Made by a program: the position numbers and the translations under genes
Assembly: GCF_000308655.1 (NCBI RefSeq)
Contig: NZ_BAGC01000035.1
Location: 1-64,000 of the forward strand
DNA: 64,000 nt
DNA from: Nocardia niigatensis NBRC 100131
GTDB lineage: Bacteria > Actinomycetota > Actinomycetes > Mycobacteriales > Mycobacteriaceae
Direction: 5' to 3'
Shown here: positions 45,683 through 56,650 of the stretch, piece by piece
How the letters are laid out: each line of letters starts with the position of its first letter
Numbering within the stretch: the stretch's first letter is position 1
Notes under the pieces: model-generated
Database searches by the model: none
Told to the model about the DNA's origin: nothing
What the model saw: only the letters and a program-made list of their open reading frames with translations

Positions 45683-47454
45683 TGCTGCGCCCCTTCCGCT
45701 CCGGCGAGTTCGCTTGCGGCGCCGGGAACTTCACCGCGGTAGTAGGAGCCTTCGTCGGCGCCGGGGTACATGGCGTGCGGCGGGGCGAGCATGCCCTGCC
45801 GCAGCGGCGCGAGGAGGTCGTCCTTCTCGAAGATGAGATCGGCGCGATTGTCGTCGGCGAGCTCGTACTCGTTGGTCATGGTCAGCGCCCGGGTCGGGCA
45901 GGCCTCGATGCACAGGCCGCAGCCGATGCAGCGCAGGTAGTTGATCTGGTAGACGCGGCCGTACCGCTCACCGGGCGAGAAACGCTCCTCGTCGGTGTTG
46001 TCCGCGCCCTCGACGTAGATGGCGTCGGCCGGGCAGGCCCACGCGCACAGCTCGCAGCCGATGCACTTCTCGAGACCGTCCGGGTGCCGGTTGAGCTGGT
46101 GCCGGCCGTGATAGCGCGGCGCGGTCGGGGTCTTCACCTCGGGGTACAGCTCGGTGTTCGGCTTCTTGAACATGGTGGAGGCGGTGACCAGGAAGCCGCC
46201 GAGCGGTTCCAGCAGACCGGGTTTCGCCGTGGCCGCGGGCGGTTCGGCGGGCATCGGGGGCACCGGGAACTCCGAGTAGGCGCGCGTGGAGTCCGGATCC
46301 GGGGCGGCCTCGGTGCGGTCGGAGCCCGCGTTCCCGGCCCGCAGGACCAGCGCCAGCAGCACCACCGCGACCACGAGGCCGCCGATCACCATGCCCGGCG
46401 TCTGGATGTGGGTTCCGTTGTCCTGCAGCACCTTCAGGGTGGCGACATACATCACCCAGGCCAGCGACATCGGGATGAGGACCTTCCAGCCCAGATTCAT
46501 GAACTGGTCGTAGCGCAGTCGCGGCAGCGTGCCGCGCAGCCAGATGAACACGAACAGGAACGCCCACACCTTGGCGATGAACCACAGCACGGGCCACCAG
46601 CCGGAGTTGGCGCCCGCCCACAGGCTGATCGGGAACGGCGCGTGCCAGCCGCCGAAGAACAGCGTGGTGGCCAGCGCGGACACCGTCGCCATATTGATGT
46701 ACTCGGCCATCATGAACATGGCGAACTTGAGCGAGGAGTACTCGGTGTGGAAGCCGCCGACCAGCTCGCCCTCGGCCTCGGGAAGGTCGAAGGGCGCGCG
46801 GTTGGTCTCACCGACCATGGACACCGCGTAGATCAGGAACGAGGGCAGCAGCAGGAAGACGTACCAGGTTCCGTGCTGCGCCTTGACGATTCCCGAGGTC
46901 GCCATGGTGCCCGAGAGGAGGAACACCGCCGCGAAGCACAGCGCCATCGCGATCTCGTAGGAGATGACCTGCGCGGTCGAGCGGAGACCGCCGAGCAGCG
47001 GGTAGGTGGAGCCCGACGCCCAGCCGGCCAGCACGATGCCGTACACGCCGACCGAGGTCATGGCCAGGATGTAGAGCACGCCGACCGGCATGTCGGTCAG
47101 CTGTAGCGGCGTCCGGTGCCCGAACATGCTGACCTCCGGCCCGAACGGGATCACCGCGAACGCCATCACGGCCGGGATGAGCGAGATGACCGGCGCCAGA
47201 ATGAAGATGGGCTTGTCCACGATGGCCGGGACGATGTCCTCCTTGAGGAGCATCTTCACACCATCTGCGATGGACTGCAGGCTGCCGCGCGGGCCGACCC
47301 GGTTGGGGCCGATACGCATCTGCATGAACGCCACGATCTTGCGTTCGGCGTACACCGCGAGCATTGGGATCAGCAGCAGGAATACGAAGATGCCGATCGA
47401 TTTGACCAGCACCAGCCACCAGGGGTCGTGGCCGAACATGGACAGGTCACTCAC
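45679..47454 (-). CDS. nuoHI: fused NADH-quinone oxidoreductase subunits H and I
   Basis: One 591-codon frame holds both subunits. Residues 1-375 are Nuo[21 protein letters not shown] followed by [33 protein letters not shown], and eight or so membrane helices. Residues 395-401 (EFPVPPM) match the usual NuoH tail. Residues about 412-591 are NuoI with two 4Fe-4S motifs, C464-x2-C467-x2-C470-x3-C474-P and C509-x2-C512-x2-C515-x3-C519-P, which carry electrons to N2. No stop separates them. An in-frame ATG at 46254 could give a free NuoI but lacks a ribosome site. GTG start overlaps the nuoG end by 8 bp. Confidence 0.92.
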   Translation of the reverse strand: MSDLSMFGHDPWWLVLVKSIGIFVFLLLIPMLAVYAERKIVAFMQMRIGPNRVGPRGSLQSIADGVKMLLKEDIVPAIVDKPIFILAPVISLIPAVMAFAVIPFGPEVSMFGHRTPLQLTDMPVGVLYILAMTSVGVYGIVLAGWASGSTYPLLGGLRSTAQVISYEIAMALCFAAVFLLSGTMATSGIVKAQHGTWYVFLLLPSFLIYAVSMVGETNRAPFDLPEAEGELVGGFHTEYSSLKFAMFMMAEYINMATVSALATTLFFGGWHAPFPISLWAGANSGWWPVLWFIAKVWAFLFVFIWLRGTLPRLRYDQFMNLGWKVLIPMSLAWVMYVATLKVLQDNGTHIQTPGMVIGGLVVAVVLLALVLRAGNAGSDRTEAAPDPDSTRAYSEFPVPPMPAEPPAATAKPGLLEPLGGFLVTASTMFKKPNTELYPEVKTPTAPRYHGRHQLNRHPDGLEKCIGCELCAWACPADAIYVEGADNTDEERFSPGERYGRVYQINYLRCIGCGLCIEACPTRALTMTNEYELADDNRADLIFEKDDLLAPLRQGMLAPPHAMYPGADEGSYYRGEVPGAASELAGAEGAQQ

Positions 47455-49918
47455 GGTGGTCCTCCCGTCGGATGCGCACGAGGTGGCCGGGTGTGGTGCC
47501 GAGCTGCACCAGCACGTCGGAGCCGGGGGAATTCATGGGCAGCCACACCACGCGGTCGGGCATCTCGGTGATGACCAGGGGCAGGGTGATATGGCCGTGG
47601 TCGTTGCCGACCGTCACCGGATCGCCGGTGGTGGCACCGATCTCGGCGGCGGTGTGCGCCGAGAGCCGCACCACGGGGGTGCGGGCGGTGCCGGCCAGGT
47701 TGGGCTCGCCGTCCTGGAGGCGGCCGCGGTCGATGAGCATCCGCCACGAGGCGAGGACCGCGGTACCCGCGTGCGGCTGGGCGATGGGGTGCGGGCGGTG
47801 CACGGGCGTGGCGGCGGGCGGTCCGTCCCAGGCGCCCAGATCGGCCAATTCGGCTCGGGCACTGGCGGCGTCGGGCAGGCCGAGCCGGATGCCCATGTCC
47901 GTGGCGATGGCGTCGAGCACCCGATATTCGGGCAGCGGAGCGGCCTCGCGGCGCACGGTGGCGTCGCGCAGGGCCGCGTCGAACTGGCGGTGCCGGCCTT
48001 CCCAGGTGAGGAAGGTGCCGGTCTTCTCCATGGCCGAGGCGACGGGGAAGACGACATCGGCGCGGTCGCTGATATCGCTGCGGCGCAGTTCCATCGACAC
48101 CACGAAGCTCGCCGCGTCGATGGCCGTCAGGGCGGCGTGCGGGTCGGGCAGGTCGCCGGCCTCCACACCGGCGATGAGCAGTGCGCCCAGGGCCGGCGCG
48201 GCGGCCAGGATGGCGGTGGTGTCCCGGCCCGGGGTCGCGGGCAGGTCGTCGACGTTCCACGCTTCGCGAACCTGCCGGCGCGCAGCGGGATCCGCGACGG
48301 GACGGCCGCCTGGGAGGAGCACCGGGAGCGCGCCCGCCTCCAGTGCGCCGCGCTCACCGGCGCGGCGCGGGATCCAGGCCAGGGCGGCGCCGGTCTCGTC
48401 GGCCAGGCGGGCGGCCGCGGACAGGCCACCTGGGATGCCGCCGAGGCGTTCACCGGCGAGGATGAGCGCGCCGGGCTCGCGCAGCTGGTCCGCGACCTCG
48501 CGCAGGCGCGCGTATCCGGCGGTGAAGCCTTCGGTCTCGCTGGTGCGAATCGCTTCCAGGACATGGGGTTCGGCGCCGGGCGCGGTGAACAGCAGGGTGC
48601 CGGACATACGCTGCAGGCCCCGGGTGAGGTAAGGCGCCAGCGAGTAGATCGGAGTGCCGTTCTTGCGGGCCGCCTTGCGCAGCCGCAGGTACACCATCGG
48701 CGATTCCTCTTCGGCCTCGAAGCCGACGAGCAGCACGAAGGGCGCCCGTTCGAGCGCCGCGTAGTCGACCGTGATGCCCTGTCCCGCAACGCGGGCCGCG
48801 AGGAAGTCGGCCTCCTCGCCCGAGTGCTCGCGCGCGCGGAAGTCGATGTCGTTGGTGTTCAACGCGACTCGCGCGAACTTGGAGTAGGCGTAGGCGTCCT
48901 CGAGCGTGACGCGGCCGCCGATCAGCACACCGGCATTGCCGCGCGCCGAAGCCAGTCCGCGAGCCGCGGCCGTGATCGCCTCGGACCAGGAGGCGGGCTG
49001 CAGCGTCCCGTCCTTCCAGCTGCGCACCATGGGTGTGGTGAGCCGGTCCCGCTCGGTGATGTACGCGAACGCGAAACGGCCCTTGTCGCAGTTCCATTCC
49101 TCGTTGACCTGCGGGTCGTCACCGGCGAGCCGGCGCATGACCTTGCCGCGGCGATGGTCGGTGCGCTGGGCGCACCCCGACGCGCAGTGCTCGCACACCG
49201 CGGGGCTGGACACCAGATCGAAGGGCCGGGCGCGGAAGCGGTAGGTGGAGCCGGTGAGCGCGCCGACCGGGCAGATCTGCACGGTATTGCCGGAGAAGTA
49301 GGAGTCCATGGGCTCCCCGGCGGCGATACCGACCTGTTGCAGCGCACCGCGATCCATCAGCTCGATGAACGGGTCACCGGCCACCTGCTGCGAGAACCGG
49401 GTGCAGCGCGCGCACAGCACGCAGCGTTCCCGGTCCAGCAGGATGGCCGCCGACAGCGGAATCGGCTTGGGATAGGTGCGCTTCTCGCCGTCGAAGCGGG
49501 ATTCGGCGCGGCCGGTGGACATGGCCTGGTTCTGCAGCGGGCATTCGCCGCCCTTGTCGCAGACCGGGCAGTCGAGCGGGTGATTGATGAGCAGCAGCTC
49601 CATCACCCCCTCCTGGGCCTTGGCGGCGGCGGGGGAGGTCAGCTGGGTGCTGATCACCATGCCCTCGGCCACCGTCTGGGTGCAGGAGGCGACAGGCTTG
49701 CGCTGTCCCTCGATCTCGACCAGGCACTGGCGGCAGGCGCCGACGGGATCGAGTAGTGGATGGTCACAGAACCGCGGGATCTGGGTGCCGATGAGTTCGG
49801 CGGCCCGGATCACCAGCGTGCCGGCGGGCACGGACACCGTGGCGCCGTCGATGGTGACGGTCACCATGTCGGTCGGGGTCACCCCGCCGCCGGTCGTGGA
49901 GCTCACTGTCGAGGTCAT
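47447..49918 (-). CDS. nuoG: NADH-quinone oxidoreductase subunit G
   Basis: The 823-aa peripheral-arm subunit contains the 2Fe-2S motif ([20 protein letters not shown]), N5-type [17 protein letters not shown], and N4-type [21 protein letters not shown] fourth set, CEHCASGC with a later WNCDKGRF, fits the extra N7 cluster found in bacterial NuoG. The remainder is a molybdopterin-oxidoreductase-like domain without cofactor need. The C-terminal end has [19 protein letters not shown] overlaps the nuoF stop (ATGA). Confidence 0.96.
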   Translation of the reverse strand: MTSTVSSTTGGGVTPTDMVTVTIDGATVSVPAGTLVIRAAELIGTQIPRFCDHPLLDPVGACRQCLVEIEGQRKPVASCTQTVAEGMVISTQLTSPAAAKAQEGVMELLLINHPLDCPVCDKGGECPLQNQAMSTGRAESRFDGEKRTYPKPIPLSAAILLDRERCVLCARCTRFSQQVAGDPFIELMDRGALQQVGIAAGEPMDSYFSGNTVQICPVGALTGSTYRFRARPFDLVSSPAVCEHCASGCAQRTDHRRGKVMRRLAGDDPQVNEEWNCDKGRFAFAYITERDRLTTPMVRSWKDGTLQPASWSEAITAAARGLASARGNAGVLIGGRVTLEDAYAYSKFARVALNTNDIDFRAREHSGEEADFLAARVAGQGITVDYAALERAPFVLLVGFEAEEESPMVYLRLRKAARKNGTPIYSLAPYLTRGLQRMSGTLLFTAPGAEPHVLEAIRTSETEGFTAGYARLREVADQLREPGALILAGERLGGIPGGLSAAARLADETGAALAWIPRRAGERGALEAGALPVLLPGGRPVADPAARRQVREAWNVDDLPATPGRDTTAILAAAPALGALLIAGVEAGDLPDPHAALTAIDAASFVVSMELRRSDISDRADVVFPVASAMEKTGTFLTWEGRHRQFDAALRDATVRREAAPLPEYRVLDAIATDMGIRLGLPDAASARAELADLGAWDGPPAATPVHRPHPIAQPHAGTAVLASWRMLIDRGRLQDGEPNLAGTARTPVVRLSAHTAAEIGATTGDPVTVGNDHGHITLPLVITEMPDRVVWLPMNSPGSDVLVQLGTTPGHLVRIRREDHRE

Positions 49919-51234
49919 CGCGCTCCTTCAGCCCAGACGGTGGACCGGGCCGGGTCGAACGGGCAGGCGCCGATGCGGATGTGCTCGGCGTACTCGTCGC
50001 GGAAGTACTTGAGGGAGGAGAAGATCGGGCTGGCCGCGCCGTCACCGAGAGCACAGAAGGATTTGCCGTTGATGTTGTCGGCGATGTCGGCGAGCTTGTC
50101 CAGATCGGTCTCGTGGCCCTGGCCGTTCTCCAGCCGCTGCAGCAGCTGGACCAGCCAGTAGGTGCCCTCGCGGCAGGGGGTGCACTTGCCGCAGGATTCG
50201 TGGGCGTAGAACTCGGTCCAGCGCAGCACCGCACGCACGACACAGGTGGTGTCGTCGAAGATCTGCAGCGCCTTGGTGCCGAGCATGGAGCCCGCGGCCG
50301 ACACGCCTTCGTAGTCGAGGGCGACGTCGAGGTGCTCGCCGGTGAAGATCGGGGTGGACGAGCCGCCCGGGGTCCAGAACTTGAGGGCGTGTCCCCTGCG
50401 GACGCCGCCCGCGTAGGTCAGCAACTCCCGCAACGTGATTCCGAGGGGCGCCTCATACTGCCCCGGTCGCGTCACGTGACCGGAGAGCGAGTAGATCGTG
50501 AAGCCCGGCGACTTCTCGGTGCCGAACGACCGGAACCAGTCCACGCCATGGGCGAGAATGGACGGCACGGACGCGATGGATTCCACATTGTTGACCACGG
50601 TCGGGCAGGCGTAGAGACCGGCAACCGCCGGGAACGGGGGCCGCAGGCGTGGCTGGCCGCGGCGGCCCTCGAGCGAATCCAGCAGTGCCGTCTCCTCGCC
50701 GCAGATGTAGGCGCCCGCACCGGCGTGCACCACGATCTCCAGGTCGAAGCCGGAGCCCTGGATATTGCGGCCGAGATAGCCTGCGGCATAGGCCTGCTGG
50801 ACCGCGGCCTGCAGTCGGCGCAGCACCGTCACCACCTCGCCGCGCACATAGATGAAGGCGTGCGAGGCGCGAATGGCGTAGGCGGCGATGATGACGCCCT
50901 CGACGAGGGTGTGCGGGGTCGCCAGCATGAGCGGAATGTCCTTGCAGGTACCCGGTTCCGACTCGTCGGCATTGACCACCAGGTAGTGCGGCTTGGTGAT
51001 GCCGTCCGGGCCGGGGCCCTGCGGGATGAAGCCCCACTTCATGCCGGTGGGGAAGCCCGCGCCGCCGCGTCCGCGCAGACCGGAGTCCTTCACCGTGGCG
51101 ATGACCTCGTCCGGGTGCATGCGCAGCGCCTTCGGCAGCGCGAGGTACCCGCCCTGGCGGCGATAGGCCTCCAGGGTCCAGCCTTCGGGGTCCGCCCAGT
51201 GCTTCGAGAGGACGGGAGTCAGAGCGGTCGTCAC
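49915..51234 (-). CDS. nuoF: NADH-quinone oxidoreductase subunit F
   Basis: GTG 51234 is the true start (GTGA overlap with nuoE); 439 aa. The FMN/NADH site is visible as [20 protein letters not shown], then [18 protein letters not shown], and the N3 cluster as [16 protein letters not shown] with a final Cys further on ([12 protein letters not shown] is outside it). It oxidises NADH through FMN and passes electrons to NuoE and NuoG. Confidence 0.97.
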   Translation of the reverse strand: MTTALTPVLSKHWADPEGWTLEAYRRQGGYLALPKALRMHPDEVIATVKDSGLRGRGGAGFPTGMKWGFIPQGPGPDGITKPHYLVVNADESEPGTCKDIPLMLATPHTLVEGVIIAAYAIRASHAFIYVRGEVVTVLRRLQAAVQQAYAAGYLGRNIQGSGFDLEIVVHAGAGAYICGEETALLDSLEGRRGQPRLRPPFPAVAGLYACPTVVNNVESIASVPSILAHGVDWFRSFGTEKSPGFTIYSLSGHVTRPGQYEAPLGITLRELLTYAGGVRRGHALKFWTPGGSSTPIFTGEHLDVALDYEGVSAAGSMLGTKALQIFDDTTCVVRAVLRWTEFYAHESCGKCTPCREGTYWLVQLLQRLENGQGHETDLDKLADIADNINGKSFCALGDGAASPIFSSLKYFRDEYAEHIRIGACPFDPARSTVWAEGAR

Positions 51235-51947
51235 TGCGTGCCTCCGTCGGTCGAATGCTGTTCGGCGCCATGCGGATGCTGTTCGGCGGCATGCAGCCCG
51301 GCGAGGGTGGCGGGCCCGGCGGCGCCATTGGTGGCCCCGGGCCGCTGATCCTCGTAGCCGGCGAGAATGCGGGCGGTCTCGCGGAAGGTGCACAGCGGGA
51401 TGCCGCTACGCGATCCGGTCACCTCGTCCCCGCGTCGCAGCGCATCCACCAGTCCCCGGGCCGATTCCGGGGTCTGGTTGTCGAAGAACTCCCAGTTGAC
51501 CATCACGACCGGCGCGTAATCGCAGGCCGCGTTGCACTCGAGGTGCTCGAGGGTGACCGCGCCGTCGGCGGTGGTCTCGCCATGCTCGATGCCCAAGTGC
51601 TGCTTCAGTTCGGCGAGGATCTGATCGCCGCCCATGACCGCACACAGCGTGTTCGTGCAGACCCCGACGTGATAGTCGCCGGTCGGCGTGCGCCGGTACA
51701 TCGAATAGAAGGTGGCCACCGCGGTCACCTCGGCATCGGTCAATCCCAGCTGCTCGGCACAGAATTCGATGCCGGTGCCCGACACGTACCCCTCCACCGA
51801 TTGCACGAGGTGCAGCAGGGGAAGCAGTGCGGAACGCGAGTGCGGGTACCGCTCGATGATCTCCCGGGCCTCGACCTGGAGACCGTCGCGTACCTTCTCC
51901 GGGTAGGGAATCGGGCGCGTGGTCAGATTGAGCAGGATCTCGGTCAT
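51231..51947 (-). CDS. nuoE: NADH-quinone oxidoreductase subunit E
   Basis: The protein has 238 aa from ATG 51947 (ATGA with nuoD). It is a thioredoxin-like 2Fe-2S protein with ligands in [17 protein letters not shown] and [20 protein letters not shown]. After residue 185 an extension rich in Ala/Gly/His/Gln ([20 protein letters not shown]) is longer than in E. coli NuoE. Carries the N1a cluster beside NuoF. Confidence 0.96.
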   Translation of the reverse strand: MTEILLNLTTRPIPYPEKVRDGLQVEAREIIERYPHSRSALLPLLHLVQSVEGYVSGTGIEFCAEQLGLTDAEVTAVATFYSMYRRTPTGDYHVGVCTNTLCAVMGGDQILAELKQHLGIEHGETTADGAVTLEHLECNAACDYAPVVMVNWEFFDNQTPESARGLVDALRRGDEVTGSRSGIPLCTFRETARILAGYEDQRPGATNGAAGPATLAGLHAAEQHPHGAEQHSTDGGTQ

Positions 51948-53275
51948 CGGTCGACACCACCCATCACGGGGTCGATGGAGGCGACGGACGCGATGACGTC
52001 CGCGACCAGGCCGCCCTCGCACATTGCCGCCACCGCTTGCAGATTCGTGAAGGAGGGGTCGCGATAGTGGACCCGGTAGGGCCGGGTGCCGCCGTCGCTG
52101 ACCATGTGCACGCCCAGCTCACCGCGCGGCGATTCGACCGCCACGTACACCTGGCCGGGCGGGACCCGCAGGCCCTCGGTCACCAGTTTGAAGTGGTGGA
52201 TGAGCGCCTCCATGGAGGTGCCCATGATCTCGCCGATGTACTTCGGCGAATTGCCGAGGCCGTCCGGCCCGAGCTGCAAGTCGGCAGGCCACGCAATCTT
52301 CTTGTCCTCCACCATGACCGGGCCCGGCCGCAGCTTGTCGAGGCACTGCTCGACGATCTTCACCGACTCCTTCATCTCGTTGACCCGGATGAGGTAGCGG
52401 CCGTAGCAGTCACAGCCGGTGTCGACCTGGACGTCGAACTCGTACTCCTCGTATCCGCAGTAGGGCTGGGACTTGCGCAGATCGTGCGGCAGGCCGGTAG
52501 CACGCAGCACCGGGCCGGTGACGCCCAGCGCCATGCAGCCGGTCAGGTCCAGGTAGCCGACATTGCGGGTGCGGGCCTTCCAGATAGGGTTCTGGTTGAG
52601 CAGCAGTTCCATGTCCCGCAGGCGCTTCGGCAGCAGGTCCAGCAGTTCGCGCACCTTTTGCACGCCGTCGTCGGGCAGGTCCTGCGCGATGCCGCCGGGG
52701 CGGATGAAGGCGTGGTTCATGCGCAGACCGGTGATGGTCTCGAACACGTCCAGGATCAGCTCGCGTTCGCGGAAACCGAACAGCATCGGGGTGAGCGCAC
52801 CCAGCTCCATGCCGCCGGTCGCCAGCGCGACCAGATGTGAGGAGATGCGGTTGAGCTCCATGAGCATGACCCGGATGACATTGGCGCGCTCGGGAATATC
52901 GTCGGTGATGTCGAGCAGCTTCTCGACCGCCAGGCAGTAGGCCGTCTCGTTGAAGAACGGCGACAGGTAGTCCATGCGGGTCACGAAGGTGGTGCCCTGC
53001 ACCCAGCTGCGGTACTCGAGGTTCTTCTCGATGCCGGTGTGCAGGTACCCGATGCCGCAGCGGGCCTCGATGACGGTCTCACCCTCGATTTCGAGAATGA
53101 GCCGCAGGACCCCGTGCGTGGAGGGGTGCTGCGGGCCCATGTTCACGACGATGCGTTCCTCCGCGACCCCGTTCAGGGCAGAGCGGATCTCGTCCCAATC
53201 GTTGCCCACCACGGTGACCTGGCGTTCGGGTCGTTCCCCGGTGTCGCGACGGGACTTGGTGTCGATGTCGTTCAT
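51944..53275 (-). CDS. nuoD: NADH-quinone oxidoreductase subunit D
   Basis: The 443-aa 49-kDa-type subunit has [40 protein letters not shown] (quinone-site loop), and the long central helices with the conserved [20 protein letters not shown]. The C-terminal [24 protein letters not shown] motif appears as [20 protein letters not shown]. It forms the quinone-binding cavity with NuoB. Start codon overlaps the nuoC stop by one base (TGATG). Confidence 0.97.
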   Translation of the reverse strand: MNDIDTKSRRDTGERPERQVTVVGNDWDEIRSALNGVAEERIVVNMGPQHPSTHGVLRLILEIEGETVIEARCGIGYLHTGIEKNLEYRSWVQGTTFVTRMDYLSPFFNETAYCLAVEKLLDITDDIPERANVIRVMLMELNRISSHLVALATGGMELGALTPMLFGFRERELILDVFETITGLRMNHAFIRPGGIAQDLPDDGVQKVRELLDLLPKRLRDMELLLNQNPIWKARTRNVGYLDLTGCMALGVTGPVLRATGLPHDLRKSQPYCGYEEYEFDVQVDTGCDCYGRYLIRVNEMKESVKIVEQCLDKLRPGPVMVEDKKIAWPADLQLGPDGLGNSPKYIGEIMGTSMEALIHHFKLVTEGLRVPPGQVYVAVESPRGELGVHMVSDGGTRPYRVHYRDPSFTNLQAVAAMCEGGLVADVIASVASIDPVMGGVDR

Positions 53276-54021
53276 CAGCTGTACGTCCTCCGCTCGTCGG
53301 GCGGCGGGATGCGCGCGCCCTTGTATTCGACCGGGATTCCGCCGAGCGGATAGTCCTTGCGCTGCGGGTGGCCACGCCAGTCGTCGGGCATGGCGATGCG
53401 GGTCAGCGAGGGGTGACCGTCGAACAGGATGCCGAAGAAGTCGTAGGTCTCCCGCTCGTGCCAGTCGACCGTCGGATACACCGAAAACAGCGAGGGCAGG
53501 TGCGGATCAGTGTCCGGCACCGAGACTTCCAGCCGCACCCGGCGGTTGTGGGTGATGGAGTTGAGGTGATACACCGCGTGCAATTCGCGCTCGGTGTCGC
53601 CGGGGTAGTGCGCGCCGCTGACGCCCAGGCACAGTTCGAAGCGCAGGGCTTCGTTGTCGCGCAGCGTCTTCGCCACCAGCACCAGGTGCTCGCGGCGGAT
53701 GTGCAGCGTCAGTTCGCCGCGGAACACGACGATCTTCTCCACCGCCTCGTCGAAGGTCTTCGCCAGCGCCAGGTGCAGATTCGCGACGATCTCGTCGAAG
53801 ACGGGACCGTAGGGCGCGGGCGTGCCGCCGGGCATGGAGACCGTGCGCACCAGCCGGCCGTAGCCGGAGGTGTCGCCGGTGCCGGAGACGCCGAACATGC
53901 CCTTGCGGACGCCGATCACCTCATCGGCGGGCTCGGCTTCGGTTGTCTCCGGGCTGTTTTCGCTGGGTTCCACCGCCGCCTCCGGGGGGCTCTCCGTGCC
54001 GGTAGGTGTATCGAAGGTCAT
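53275..54021 (-). CDS. nuoC: NADH-quinone oxidoreductase subunit C
   Basis: The 248-aa 30-kDa-type subunit has an about 45-residue acidic N-terminal extension ([20 protein letters not shown]). It is followed by the family core: [17 protein letters not shown] strand as [40 protein letters not shown], and the signature [23 protein letters not shown] 54021 overlaps the nuoB stop as ATGA. It is separate from nuoD, unlike the NuoCD fusion of enterobacteria. Confidence 0.96.
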   Translation of the reverse strand: MTFDTPTGTESPPEAAVEPSENSPETTEAEPADEVIGVRKGMFGVSGTGDTSGYGRLVRTVSMPGGTPAPYGPVFDEIVANLHLALAKTFDEAVEKIVVFRGELTLHIRREHLVLVAKTLRDNEALRFELCLGVSGAHYPGDTERELHAVYHLNSITHNRRVRLEVSVPDTDPHLPSLFSVYPTVDWHERETYDFFGILFDGHPSLTRIAMPDDWRGHPQRKDYPLGGIPVEYKGARIPPPDERRTYS

Positions 54022-54572
54022 CGCAGCAGCCCCTTCAACTGAATGGTCGGGGTGCTGGCGAGCGCGGCGCGCTCGGCCTCGCGAATCGCTTCCTCGCGAT
54101 TGACGCCGAGCGGCATCTCCTGAATCTTCTCGTGCAGCTTCAGGATCGCGTTCAACAGCATCTCCGGCCGCGGCGGGCAGCCGGACAGGTAGATGTCGAC
54201 CGGCACGATGTGGTCGACGCCCTGCACGATGGCGTAGTTGTTGAACATGCCGCCCGAGGATGCGCAGACACCCATGGCCAGCACCCATTTCGGTTCGGTC
54301 ATCTGGTCGTAGACCTGGCGCAGCACCGGGGCCATCTTCTGGCTCACCCGGCCCGCGACGATCATCAGATCGGCCTGGCGCGGCGAGGCGCGGAACGCCT
54401 CCATGCCGAAGCGGGCGATATCGAATCGCCCGCCGCCGGTGGCCATCATCTCGATCGCGCAGCATGCCAAGCCGAACGTGGCCGGCCAGAGCGAACTCTT
54501 GCGCAGATAGCCGGCCAAATCTTCCACCGTGCTCAGCAGGAACCCGCTGGGCAGTTTCTCCTCGAGACCCAT
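54018..54572 (-). CDS. nuoB: NADH-quinone oxidoreductase subunit B
   Basis: The 184-aa protein carries the N2 4Fe-4S ligands: the tandem Cys in [20 protein letters not shown], then [20 protein letters not shown], and [11 protein letters not shown] (written here as [14 protein letters not shown]). It receives electrons from NuoI and reduces quinone with NuoD. The start lies 74 bp after nuoA, the only sizeable gap in the operon. Confidence 0.97.
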   Translation of the reverse strand: MGLEEKLPSGFLLSTVEDLAGYLRKSSLWPATFGLACCAIEMMATGGGRFDIARFGMEAFRASPRQADLMIVAGRVSQKMAPVLRQVYDQMTEPKWVLAMGVCASSGGMFNNYAIVQGVDHIVPVDIYLSGCPPRPEMLLNAILKLHEKIQEMPLGVNREEAIREAERAALASTPTIQLKGLLR

Positions 54573-54646
54573 GTCGGACTACATCTCCCGGATCGGGACA
54601 CCCCGCCTCGCGCAGGGTGTGTCATTGGAAATCCCCTGTGCGCCGA

Positions 54647-55027
54647 TCAATCCCAGCTGAGGCCGCCGCGCCGCCACTCGTAGGCGTAGGCGACCGAGAC
54701 GTTGAAGATGAACAACGCCATGGCGGCCAGTCCGAACACTCCGAGCGCGTCGAAGTGCACGGCCCACGGGTAGAGGAAGACGATCTCGATGTCGAAGATG
54801 ATGAACAGCATGGCGGTGAGGTAGTACTTCACCGGAAAGCGCTGGCCCGCAGCATTTCCCGGCCCGCCCGCGACAGCGTGGGGGGTGGGTTCGATACCGC
54901 ATTCATAGGCTTCGAGCTTGGCCCGGTTGTAGCGTTTGGGGCCGATGAGGGCCGCCAGGAAGATGGAGAACACCCCGAACGCGGCGGCTACCGCGCCGAG
55001 CACCAGGGTCGGTACCTCGATATTCAC
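54647..55027 (-). CDS. nuoA: NADH-quinone oxidoreductase subunit A
   Basis: GTG 55027 has GGAGGGG 10 bp upstream; 126 aa. It has three membrane helices and the family motifs AKLEAYECGIEP and FPVKYYLTAMLFIIFDIEIV followed by FLYPWAV. First gene of a 13-ORF operon running to 39346 that encodes all 14 core subunits. A 329-bp non-coding region with several palindromes lies upstream and should hold the operon promoter. Confidence 0.96.
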   Translation of the reverse strand: MNIEVPTLVLGAVAAAFGVFSIFLAALIGPKRYNRAKLEAYECGIEPTPHAVAGGPGNAAGQRFPVKYYLTAMLFIIFDIEIVFLYPWAVHFDALGVFGLAAMALFIFNVSVAYAYEWRRGGLSWD

Positions 55028-55356
55028 AACAGCACTACCCCTCCTGCGAGCTGGACGACGCAATACGGACGGCAGCTGCCGAGGCGCGGGCTGACATCGT
55101 CGTCCGCCGGGCCAGTCTCGTTCCCCGGGCACCGCTCAGCTACGGCACGGACGTACGGGGAGTGAGGCGGCGGCTTCATTGATACCGATGCCCGCGCTCG
55201 TGTGAGCTACGGCACAGCCTACAACTCGGATGCGAAGATACATGACGATTCGCGAATGCGTTTGATCGAATTCGGAATGGTCTTTTATGACCGATCGGAC
55301 GCAATCGCGAATGTCACGTGACACGGGTTTGCCCTGATCACGAGGGCGAACGAAGA
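55028..55356 (-). promoter_or_regulatory. nuo operon upstream region with several palindromes
   Basis: No gene here. Three symmetric sites stand out: ATTCGCGAAT (55248-55257), GGTC-TTTTAT-GACC (55279-55292) and TGTCACGTGACA (55312-55323, a perfect 12-mer). A fourth, partial copy of the first reads ATCGCGAAT at 55304. The stretch is clearly more AT-rich than the genes on either side. These are candidate sites for redox or respiratory regulators of nuo; no regulator is assigned. Confidence 0.45.
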
Positions 55357-55776
55357 TCAGGCCGCGAAGCTATTACCGAGCACACTCAGGACAGCGCCGG
55401 TCAGGCGGATGGGGTCGATGGGGTGGGACACCGCGGCCTCGGCGCGCGACCAATTGGCCAGCCAGGCATCGTCCGGGCGGCCGGTGAGCACGACAATCGG
55501 TGGGCAGTCGGCGATTTCGTCCTTCAGCTGCTTGGCCAGGCCGAGACCGCCCTCCGGGGCCGACTCGCCGTCCAGGATCAGCAGATCCAGATCACCGGCG
55601 TCCATGCGCTCGAGGACGACCGGCCCGGTCGCCACCTCGAGGTATTCGATGGGCGGCAGATCCGGGTGCGGCCGTCTGCCCAGGGCCAGCATCACCTGGC
55701 TCCGGGTATCGGCGTCATTGCTGTAGACGAGGACCCGCACCGCGGCGGGACGTTTCGCATCGGCCACGTTCCGCAT
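55357..55776 (-). CDS. atypical response-regulator receiver protein near nuo
   Basis: The protein has 139 aa from ATG 55776. It is a single receiver-like domain with no DNA-binding part: VRVLVYSNDADTRSQVMLAL, phosphoacceptor-like D69 in LLILDGES, PPIVVLTGRPDDAWLANWSR, and SHPIDPIRLTGAV. The Lys normally following strand 5 (K-P) is replaced by His118 (H-P), and one acidic-pocket residue is changed, so normal phosphorylation is doubtful. In M. tuberculosis a similar orphan receiver, Rv3143, lies next to nuoA; from memory it has been linked to NDH-1 activity by direct binding. Confidence 0.8.
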   Translation of the reverse strand: MRNVADAKRPAAVRVLVYSNDADTRSQVMLALGRRPHPDLPPIEYLEVATGPVVLERMDAGDLDLLILDGESAPEGGLGLAKQLKDEIADCPPIVVLTGRPDDAWLANWSRAEAAVSHPIDPIRLTGAVLSVLGNSFAA

Positions 55777-55903
55777 GCTACGTCGCTGGTGGGGGAGTGC
55801 GGGGCAGCTTCGCCCGAAGTCGCGCGCGCGTCGCGGAATCGCCTGTCGCGCAATATGTCGATGGCCGGTTGTTCGTAATCCACGACCGGTACCATCCCGG
55901 CGA

Positions 55904-56119
55904 ATGAGGGGAGACATCACGCAACTCCCCATCGAAACCGACGTGTGGACCGACGGGTTGGCGGGGCAGGCGGGGATCCCGGTCATCGATGTGCCGTTGG
56001 TGACGGTCGGTAGCGGGCTCGGATCCTTCACCCTGTTCGACACTTTGCGGATCTACCGGATTCCGCGGGCGAAGTTAGCTGAACGATCGCTGAAGCCGCT
56101 GTGGAATGTAATGTGCTGA
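55904..56119 (+). pseudogene. N-terminal fragment of a nucleotide-binding oxidoreductase-like protein
   Basis: ATG 55904 opens a 71-codon frame with VPLVTVGSGLGSFTLFDTLR, a G-x-G-x-x-S Rossmann start as in FAD- or NAD-dependent proteins, then RIPRAKLAERSL and a stop. Full-length relatives are several hundred residues long. The sequence up to 56650 has only uneven frames (for example around 56196-56360), so the gene appears broken. Confidence 0.45.
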
Positions 56120-56650
56120 CGGAGCCGGATTTCGCCGAATTCTCCACGCCACGAGCGGGCAGGCATTCACGGAGCTGGAGCGCGAGTCCTAGCGGATGGA
56201 GTTCGCTCGGTCGTTGCACAGGGGGCAGGTACGCATGGCGCGCAAGCGGTACGGGGTGGCCGTGGATCATCGATCGGGGATCCCGGCATCACCGGGTGTG
56301 TTCGCACTGCGCGACGACCGGGTGCCCGGTTCCGGGGCCGTGATATGGCTGGGGGACAGCGCCGGGCGTCCGGCGAACGGGCCCGTCCGACTGGGTGGGC
56401 GCGGTGCCGGGACAGCCGACCGTGCTGAAACCGGGCAGCCGGCCACTGCTCGGCGGCCGCGTCTTCACCTTCGATTCGCGGCGCGGGCGCGGATAGCAGC
56501 GGTTGCCGCCTCGCGAACCACCGCGCACGGGCCGCGCGCCCGATGCCCTTGCGTCCGGTTAGGCATCGAATCGCAATCGTTGCTGGTCACGCGCTGTGAT
56601 CAGCGGCATCCTGTAATCATCGATAGTCCCGAGCGTTGGGCGGTGGGCAT
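56120..56650. other. degenerate intergenic stretch
   Basis: No intact gene. It may hold the decayed continuation of the Rossmann-type fragment before it; short frames end without recognisable domains. Confidence 0.4.

Noticed and set aside
47090..49756. 888-codon plus-strand frame opposite nuoG
   Set aside because: Antisense shadow; nuoG has all its iron-sulfur motifs and overlapping starts with its neighbours.
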